DNA from: Chara braunii
Lineage: Eukaryota > Streptophyta > Charophyceae > Charales > Characeae
Assembly (NCBI GenBank): GCA_003427395.1
Contig: BFEA01000155.1
Coordinates: 2,262,047-2,295,370 of the forward strand
Length of the DNA: 33,324 bases
Direction of reading: 5' to 3'
Part shown: one piece after another, positions 27,851 to 33,324 of the stretch
Numbering within the stretch: position 1 is the first letter of the stretch
Layout of the letters: each line of letters opens with the position of its first letter
Made by a program: the position numbers and the translations under genes
The notes under the pieces: generated by a model
The model's input: only the letters and a program-made list of their open reading frames with translations
What the model was told of the DNA's origin: nothing
Database searches by the model: none

Positions 27851-29203
27851 CTTCATCTTGGCCCAAGCGGGGCGACGAGTGATCAGTTCATCCCCAATGC
27901 TTGTGAGGGAACCACGTAGAGAGGTCCTAGCACAAGCAACCTCCGGACAACTAACTAGGTGGTGGCCTATGCCATCGGTCTCGGTCTCCGCCACTGGGGC
28001 CTCTGAATGGAAGGATATCGATCTGCTTGCATCCGGAGTCCCTGTAGAGGCAACTGCCACCTCTACTGCCATTCCCTTTTGGGTAACTATACTCGGGACA
28101 CAAGGGAACGATGTGGTTGGGCTCACCACACTTGAAGCATCGCCCTGCTTCTTTGCGCACCTCCCAAGACTTCTCATCTATCCCCATCTGTTCTCAGGGC
28201 GTGCTTGCAGCAATTCGCGGATGAGGTGGGTATGGACGCCAATTATTGAATCCTCCACCTTTACCCCCTGTGGAGAAAGGGCCTCTACCGCCTTGCGAGG
28301 GACCATTACCCCTACCTCCCACATGATAGCTACCTTCGCCACCACCCCTCTAGGCAGGGGGTCCTCTTCCTCCACCACGGCTGCAACCTCCTCTACCTCT
28401 ACCACGCCCTCGTCCTCCTGATCGCCCTCCCCCGCTGGCTGCAACAGCCGCATAGTCCCCCCCCTGGCCATGTGACTGTTACTGTCCCGGTCCAGACCAT
28501 AGTCTATCTGGTCGTAGGACAAGGACTGTACACCTCTTTCCTCGAAGGTGACTAGCAGATTGTCTTTACCCACTATATTACCTGAAATAGTTATGTTTTT
28601 CCATTTCTTGCCAATCTGGAGATCTTTCCAGTAATGGCAATAGTTAGCTTCTTGTAGAAATCCATCATGATCTACTGCTATCTTGTTGGATTTTTCGTAA
28701 GTCATTCCCTCTTCCTTTGTGTGGGGATGTAATTGGGTCTTTAATGGCTCTGGGAGGGCTCTGGCAAAGTTATTGAGAACCTGCACGGGGGCGGGGGTCA
28801 GTCCATGTTTGGGACACTGTAACAGTTCATCCATGGTTGCTTCGAGTGTTGATGCACTCATCCATTTCCTATCACTAATATTGAGGATCAGGGCTTCTGT
28901 ACGGGCCAGGTTCTTATCTTCGAACCTGTCTTTGAGTGTCTTGAAGAAGTCCTCTATTCAGGTCCTCCGCGAATACTGCACCATAGATGTGAAACCAGCT
29001 TTTATGACTAAAGATATGGCAAAGCTGGCTGTGTCTCCCCCTAGACAAGAACTCGCCATTAGTACTCTGTCCCAGTACAGAATCATTTGGGCATAGAGAT
29101 ACGTATCCATAGCCGCCGCCCAATGGAAGATACTCTCTTTTTCCCCAGTATAGGTCCATGGCAGCATCACCTTCATTTTTTGTCGTTGTTCGGCTCCTTC
29201 CAC
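27851..29203 (-). pseudogene. Gag capsid and CCHC knuckle (element D)
   Basis: The first part (29203-28958) has KVMLPWTYTGEKESIFHWAA and DTYLYAQM, the start of the capsid domain. After a frameshift (near 28960) the longest open frame, 227 codons at 28861-28178, contains LNNFARALPEPLKTQLHPHT, NYCHYWKDLQIGKKWKNITI and an acidic, glycine-rich tail. Another frame (28187-27951) carries the knuckle CFKCGEPNHIVPLC at 28098-28139, a perfect CX2CX4HX4C. The protein would package element RNA. It corresponds to the partial gag of element A, where the second Cys is lost. Confidence 0.86.
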
Positions 29204-29454
29204 CTTACCCTCCTTTCATTGGACCTTTCCCTTTTTTGTCTCCATCATCACCATCATCTCCTCCATCTCCTCCGGGGCCGACATCTAAAACCACCTGCCC
29301 ATCTGAATACATTCCCCCAGCCCGAATATAAAAAGAAGGGAGACCCCACATATCGCCCCCACAAAATGAGACGGTGTGCCCACAACGCTGTCGAGCGCAT
29401 CGGTCCGGCACCTCACGAGGGCAGTGCGGGACCCTCCATGCAGGCCACAGCACT

Positions 29455-29598
29455 AGGTCTCCCCAAACTTATGGGGACATCCCAGCCTCCAGAGTAATCA
29501 GACTCCCTAAACTTATAGAAGGGTATGACTTCTCCAAGCAAAACCAAAAGAAACAAAGCACCGGTTCTCCCCAAACTTATGGGGACCTCCCAGCCTTA
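29455..29598. repeat. ~30-bp direct repeat spaced by 107 bp in gag of element D
   Basis: CTCCCCAAACTTATGGGGAC followed by ATCCCAGCCT/CTCCCAGCCT occurs at about 29458-29488 and 29565-29595. The core CCCCAAACTTATGGGG is itself almost palindromic. A weaker third copy (CTCCCTAAACTTATAGAAGG) lies at 29503, so the region may have grown by repeated local duplication. Confidence 0.85.
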
Positions 29599-30220
29599 AT
29601 GACCCAGTCAACCACACCACCAATCTTCAACTTCCTTACTATGGCAGGGTCGGTCAGTTTCTCTACGATGGCATCGTCTAATCATTCCACATACACAATC
29701 CGCCGATCTATCTGATGAGAGGCTGCATGCAGGAAGTCGTTCCAAGTTCCATGAATGCTCCCTGATGGATTTCAATTTTATTGACAGATTTCTGTAAAGC
29801 AGCCAAGTTCTTCTGTTGTATTAATAAGAGTGTCACTGAGGAGGTTAATTTTCTCATCCATTGCGGCTTCTTTACCTCATTGTTCCTTCAGCAATGCCTG
29901 CAATCTTTTTCCCTCGTCCTTCAACTGTTTTTTGTCATTGTACTCTTTTATTTTTGCGGCCAGCAACTTTTGATTTAGTTCTTTCCTCTTCTCCTCCAAC
30001 AACAGATCTCTGTCCTCCTGATCTGCAGCTGCTGCCATTTTTTTTTATAACTCGTTCCTCTCTTCTTCGTTTTTTTTCGGCAACTCAGTCCGGTACCCGT
30101 ACTTGCCCCTCCAATCCAAGGCTTCCATCTGTGTGATCCTGATTGCCCCAGCTTGGCTACTCTCAACCACCTCCTCTGTCTGCTGGGTTCTTCTTCTCAA
30201 CAACCCCTCACCCGGTACTG

Positions 30221-30277
30221 CTTCTTCTTCTTCTTCTTCTTCTTCTTCTTCTTCTTCTTCTTCTTCTTCTTCTTCTT
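30221..30277. repeat. (TTC)n microsatellite coding for polyglutamate in gag of element D
   Basis: About 19 TTC units on the plus strand, read as GAA (Glu) on the minus strand inside the gag coiled coil. The frame is kept. Confidence 0.95.
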
Positions 30278-30605
30278 TTGTCATCTCTATCTTTAATCTT
30301 TCCTCTTTTTCTCTCATCTTTTTTTCCATCTTTTCTTTCTCTGCTTTCAATCTTTCTATTTCCTCCTCCTTTCTTTTCTTTTCCTCCTCCTCCCTTCTTT
30401 TCTTGGCCAGTCTACGATCTATTTCTGCCTGTTCTTCAGGCGTATGGGGCTGTGTGGCCTTCCCGGAGTTCGATACAGCACTCATGGAACATGTCCGGTA
30501 GAATCCGAGAGGGAAAATAAAGCAAAGAAGGGGGCCCCACAGAACAGACAGGGCCAGAAATGTGAGCATGGGATAGTCATCCATGATGATAAGAAGCACA
30601 GGTAG

Positions 30606-31269
30606 GTAGCCTCCACCTCCTCACCACATAGACTTAGTCCCCTACCTCTAATCCATGAACTTTGAGTGTGTCTGACGTCTGCTTGCTTGCCTACTTACCC
30701 TCCCACAGTGCATGTTACCTATTTGCTCTCAAGACTTAGTCTATTTTTTTTTTTTTAGAATGCTGACTGGTTGCTTGACTCAAAGCAAATCGAGTCTATT
30801 ATTTTTTTTTTTCAGAATGCTGACTGGTTGCTTGACTCAAAGCAAATCGAATATGTCACAACACTCCGACCAGACCAGTAGCAGCGACACCAAGATTTGG
30901 AAGGTATCAATCACTCAACAATCAGCAAGCAATACAGGGCTTAGGGGGCAGCGATGCACTTCACTTCAGTGAACGTTCCGTTGATGAAGCTCCACGATTC
31001 ACTCCAACGCTGCACGTACGTAATCACCATCCCCAACTTCGGCCACTTCTTCTTCTGCCTACTCCCCTGCACCAGACTTCTCCCACTCACTTCTCTCCTC
31101 TTCGGCCTTGAGCATTGCCACCGCACCTCAAGTGGATGCAGCGAGCTTCCTGCTCTGCTACCAGTTTGCAATGAACCTCTCAGTTCGTCACCTTGAGCAC
31201 ACACACACACACAATATGAGATCACACGACATCCACACTGGAAACCAGAGAGTTGAAGACCAGGTAAGC
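30606..31269. other. Probable leader of element D, no primer site found
   Basis: The stretch between the gag start and the presumed 5' LTR of element D. I searched it for a complement of TGGTATC-type primer sites and found none. It holds the 57-bp tandem repeat at 30735-30850 and a CA microsatellite at 31199-31213. Short open frames on both strands are unrecognised. Confidence 0.45.
30735..30850. repeat. 57-bp tandem repeat with T-run, two units
   Basis: GTCTAT plus a T-run, then AGAATGCTGACTGGTTGCTT and GACTCAAAGCAAATCGA, occurs twice with a 57-base period. Apart from the T-run length the units are identical by eye, so the duplication is recent. Confidence 0.93.
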
Positions 31270-32260
31270 ACAGCTTAAAAAATCCAACAATTATCATATG
31301 AACAATTAAGAGTTCCAGTCCCAAGCGCTCAACAGCGCAATGCCAATTAACCAGTATCCAGTATCATCATCCAAGTATGTGACTCTCTCACTGCTCCTCC
31401 CTCCTCTCTTTCTTGGTCTTCTCTCTGTCTACTACCTCACTGTAGCTTCTCTCTCTGCTTTCATGTGCTCACACTCTCTACTACTTGAGAACCAGCTCTG
31501 AATACACCCACTACTATACTCTTCTACTACCACTAATGCCAACTACTAACTCGAGCGCAGCTATGGCTGTCTTCTCTCTCTCACACGCAATAGCGCAGCC
31601 CTCTGGCAACAGCACTTACAGTCTGTCCAAAAATGTGGCTGGGCAGTCCTTATATTGACTTGGACTGAGCTTCAATTCGTTCCAGCCTCTGCTTCGTGTG
31701 GCTTGACTTGGTACTGGTACCACATCCCCACGGCCTGCTTGCTTCAGAATGTCAAGGCCTGGTACTTCTCCCGAATTTTCATTGGTGTGCTGCTGCTTGC
31801 GCCTGTGACTCACGACTTTTCACGTGTGGAACATGATTTTTGACAGTGGGTTGTGACTCTTGCCTCTGGGACACGACTTTTGCCTGGGGGGAAGTGTCCT
31901 TTGACTGTGGAATGTGACTTTTCAATATGACTCTTCAATATGATTCTTCAATATGAGACACGTCTTTTGCTTGTAGAACGCAACTTTTGCCTCTGGGATG
32001 TGACTGTTTACCTGGTGCCTGTTGGACTTGACTCCGAAGGTACCCATCCGACTGTGACTTTTCTGAAAACGACTTTTGCATTTTAGTCTCAGGACACGAC
32101 CCTTCAGCTGGTCTCCGCCAGACTTTACCTTTGGGATATTTGACGGTAACTTCCAGAACCTGGCCGACTGGACCTCTACCCGTTTGGAAAGTTAGACTCT
32201 GAACTTCGAATTTGGGGTCTGAATCGTGGAAGACCTTTCACTATGTACGATGATATAAAG
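31270..32260 (-). mobile_element. Probable 5' LTR of element D
   Basis: It lies upstream (minus sense) of element D's gag. On the minus strand a TATA-like CAATATAAGGACTG occurs at about 31650-31663. Upstream of it is a degenerate repeat of GACTTTT/CTCTGGGA words in the position of U3. The block around 31700-31750 resembles the presumed LTR of element A at 1140-1190. No TG...CA ends and no 3' partner could be set, so limits are approximate. Confidence 0.4.
31806..32115. repeat. Degenerate ~20-bp repeat (GACACGACTTTTGCCTCTGG-like)
   Basis: Words of the form TGTGACTTTT, CACGACTTTTGCCT, TGCCTCTGGGA and CAATATGAYTCTT recur about ten times in 300 bases with many substitutions. The pattern looks like an old minisatellite. 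Confidence 0.7.
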
Positions 32261-33040
32261 GACAATGGATTACTTGAATTTACTTCCTATGAGGGATATT
32301 CTGTTTTGTGAAGTTTGTTTTTCTAATATCTTTTAAGCACTGATTTGGGAAAAGAATTCAACCCTGTGCTGCAAGACCCCATATTGGCCATACGGATGTA
32401 ATATGTATTTATGCAGGATATCTTGCCAGTACTATTGGTTTTGTTAAAAACAAAACTGTTGGTTTTTAATCATGTGTATCCGGAACTAGAATAAAAAAAA
32501 AAAAGTACACTGCAGAACCTCAAATGCCTTGGCTTGGCTTGGCTTGGCTTGGCTTGGCTTGGCTTGGCTTGGGAGGTGTTGGAAGTAGTGGGTGGGACAA
32601 ACAGTAGTTGCTGCGATTCCTGCTAATGTGTAACTGCTACCGACCATGCGCTGTTACATTGCACGAATAGAAATTTGCAAGATGGAAATCGTAGCTGCAG
32701 GACGTGACGTTGCTGTGTGAATGACATGGAAGGGAGTAATGAATGCTCAAATTCTATTATGATCGGGGAAAAAAAAAGAAATACTGCTCACTGACATTAT
32801 TGAGATTGAAATTTCAGAAACCTTCTTTCCCCGTCCTCTTGTCTCGTTCAGCCTCTGCCAGCTTCTCCCCCTTTTGTGACTCCACCTCTTCCATCTTTCT
32901 CTCCTCCAAACATTTTCCTTCTTCCTTCTCCTCATCCTTCTTCCTTCCCTGCTTGGTAATCACTTCTTTTTGTTATGTCCACATATTTCTTTTCTATTCA
33001 TCTCTTCTGTGCATACTGAGATTTCTTGTCTTCCTTTTCT
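32261..33040. other. Non-coding stretch, no gene recognised
   Basis: AT-rich DNA up to about 32500, then the CTTGG microsatellite, then mixed sequence that becomes pyrimidine-rich after 32815. No reading frame resembles a known protein. Confidence 0.5.
32528..32572. repeat. (GGCTT)n pentanucleotide microsatellite
   Basis: Eight perfect GGCTT units with partial units on both sides. A shorter, imperfect version (CTTGGCTTGGCTTGGCTCGG) is found at 1117-1136 in the presumed LTR of element A. Confidence 0.95.
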
Positions 33041-33049
33041 TCTTCTTCT

Positions 33050-33118
33050 CCTCTTTTCTTCTTCTTCTTCTTCTTCTTCTTCTTCTTCTTCTTCTTCTTC
33101 TTCTTCTTCTTCTTCCTC
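33050..33118. repeat. (TTC)n microsatellite
   Basis: About 19 TTC units inside a long pyrimidine-rich stretch; serine-rich frames over it are compositional. Confidence 0.95.
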
Positions 33119-33139
33119 CTCTCTTCCTTTTCTTCCTCC

Positions 33140-33324
33140 TTTCCTCCCTTTCTCCTTTCCTCGGCCTCTTCCCTTTCTTCCTCCTTTCCTCGGCCTCTTC
33201 CCTTTCTTCCTCCTTTGATCGGCCTCTTCCCTTTCTTCTTCTTCCTCCTCCCTTCCTCTTTTCCTCGGCCTCTTCCTTTTCTTCCTCCTTTCCTCGGCCT
33301 CTTCCCTTTCTTCCTCCTTTCCTC
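33140..33324. repeat. 29-bp pyrimidine-rich minisatellite reaching the window end
   Basis: CCTCGGCCTCTTCCCTTTCT plus TCCTCCTTT starts at 33159 and recurs at 33188 and 33217 with a 29-base period. After an irregular unit it continues to the end of the window. GG in the CTCGGCCTC core is almost the only purine interruption. Confidence 0.92.

Larger units (their letters stand above)
29204..30486 (-). pseudogene. Gag N-terminal coiled coil with polyglutamate (element D)
   Basis: A frame of 184 codons (30599-30045) includes the likely gag start MSAVSNSGKATQPHTPEEQA at about 30484. A long charged coiled coil (RREEEEKKRKEEEIERLKAE and similar) follows, then about 20 consecutive glutamates encoded by a TTC/GAA microsatellite. 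Residues upstream of that Met (hydrophobic, FLALSVLWGPLLCF) are probably leader read-through. Downstream, helical sequence continues with frame breaks to about 29600. A 107-bp spaced repeat (CCCCAAACTTATGGGGAC at 29460 and 29567) interrupts it before the capsid. Coiled coils at this position are usual for assembly of gag. Confidence 0.7.
25435..30605 (-). mobile_element. Element D: decayed Ty3/gypsy retrotransposon (family 1)
   Basis: On the minus strand the order is gag N-terminal coiled coil, capsid, CCHC knuckle, protease, RT, RNase H start, then (after a deletion) the integrase C-terminal domain and chromodomain-like tail. Key motifs are intact: CCHC at 28098-28139, D-S-G at 27776-27784, Y-L-D-D at 26700-26711. 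Frameshifts split gag, protease, RT and RNase H, and the RNase H end plus the integrase zinc-binding and core regions are missing. Gag, protease and RT resemble element A closely, so A and D form one family. Confidence 0.92.

Noticed and set aside
33057-33218. Serine-rich protein from the right edge
   Set aside because: It is a direct translation of the TTC microsatellite and pyrimidine minisatellite.

Overview
This is a eukaryotic, nuclear, repeat-dominated window. I found no intact host protein-coding gene, rRNA or functional tRNA. What can be supported is four decayed Ty3/gypsy LTR retrotransposons of two related families, two copies of a tRNA-derived SINE, several microsatellites and short tandem repeats, and one assembly gap. 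The integrases carry chromodomain-like tails, one element has an initiator-Met-tRNA type primer site, and the non-coding DNA is rich in homopolymers. This fits a large streptophyte (plant or charophyte alga) genome. A Chara-like source is my best guess, from the style of the polyproteins; it is an inference, not a demonstrated fact.

Layout. 1-840: simple and GC-alternating repeats. 840-5745: element A, minus strand, family 1, truncated inside gag. 5746-10513: element B, plus strand, family 2, also truncated inside gag and ending in a TG...CA 3' LTR; A and B meet head to head near 5745. 10514-15567: non-coding DNA with a duplicated hairpin repeat, a SINE, poly(A)-tailed fragments and minisatellites. 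15568-22813: element C, minus strand, family 2, the only element with both LTRs, a primer-binding site, a polypurine tract and a short target-site duplication; it contains a 730-base run of N. 22814-25434: non-coding DNA with a second SINE and a 34-bp tandem repeat. 25435-30605: element D, minus strand, family 1, the best preserved in its catalytic motifs, with a probable 5' LTR further right (about 31270-32260). 32260-33324: CTTGG microsatellite and a long pyrimidine-rich tract.

The elements share the order gag (with a CCHC knuckle where it survives), aspartic protease, reverse transcriptase, RNase H, integrase, chromodomain-like tail. Each is dead for a different visible reason. A has a Tyr for Asp change in the RT YLDD box, stop codons, and a GAA microsatellite where the first half of the integrase core should be. 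B has lost six codons including both catalytic RT aspartates, the SG of the protease motif is changed to IG, and RNase H plus half of integrase is deleted. C lacks everything between gag and the end of RNase H. D keeps CCHC, DSG and YLDD but has frameshifts and lacks the integrase core. The most interesting items are structural: a duplicated primer-binding site and an in-frame 273-bp duplication of the integrase tail in C, the gag-to-gag junction of A and B, the SINE pair, and a two-copy repeat with a strong hairpin next to element B.
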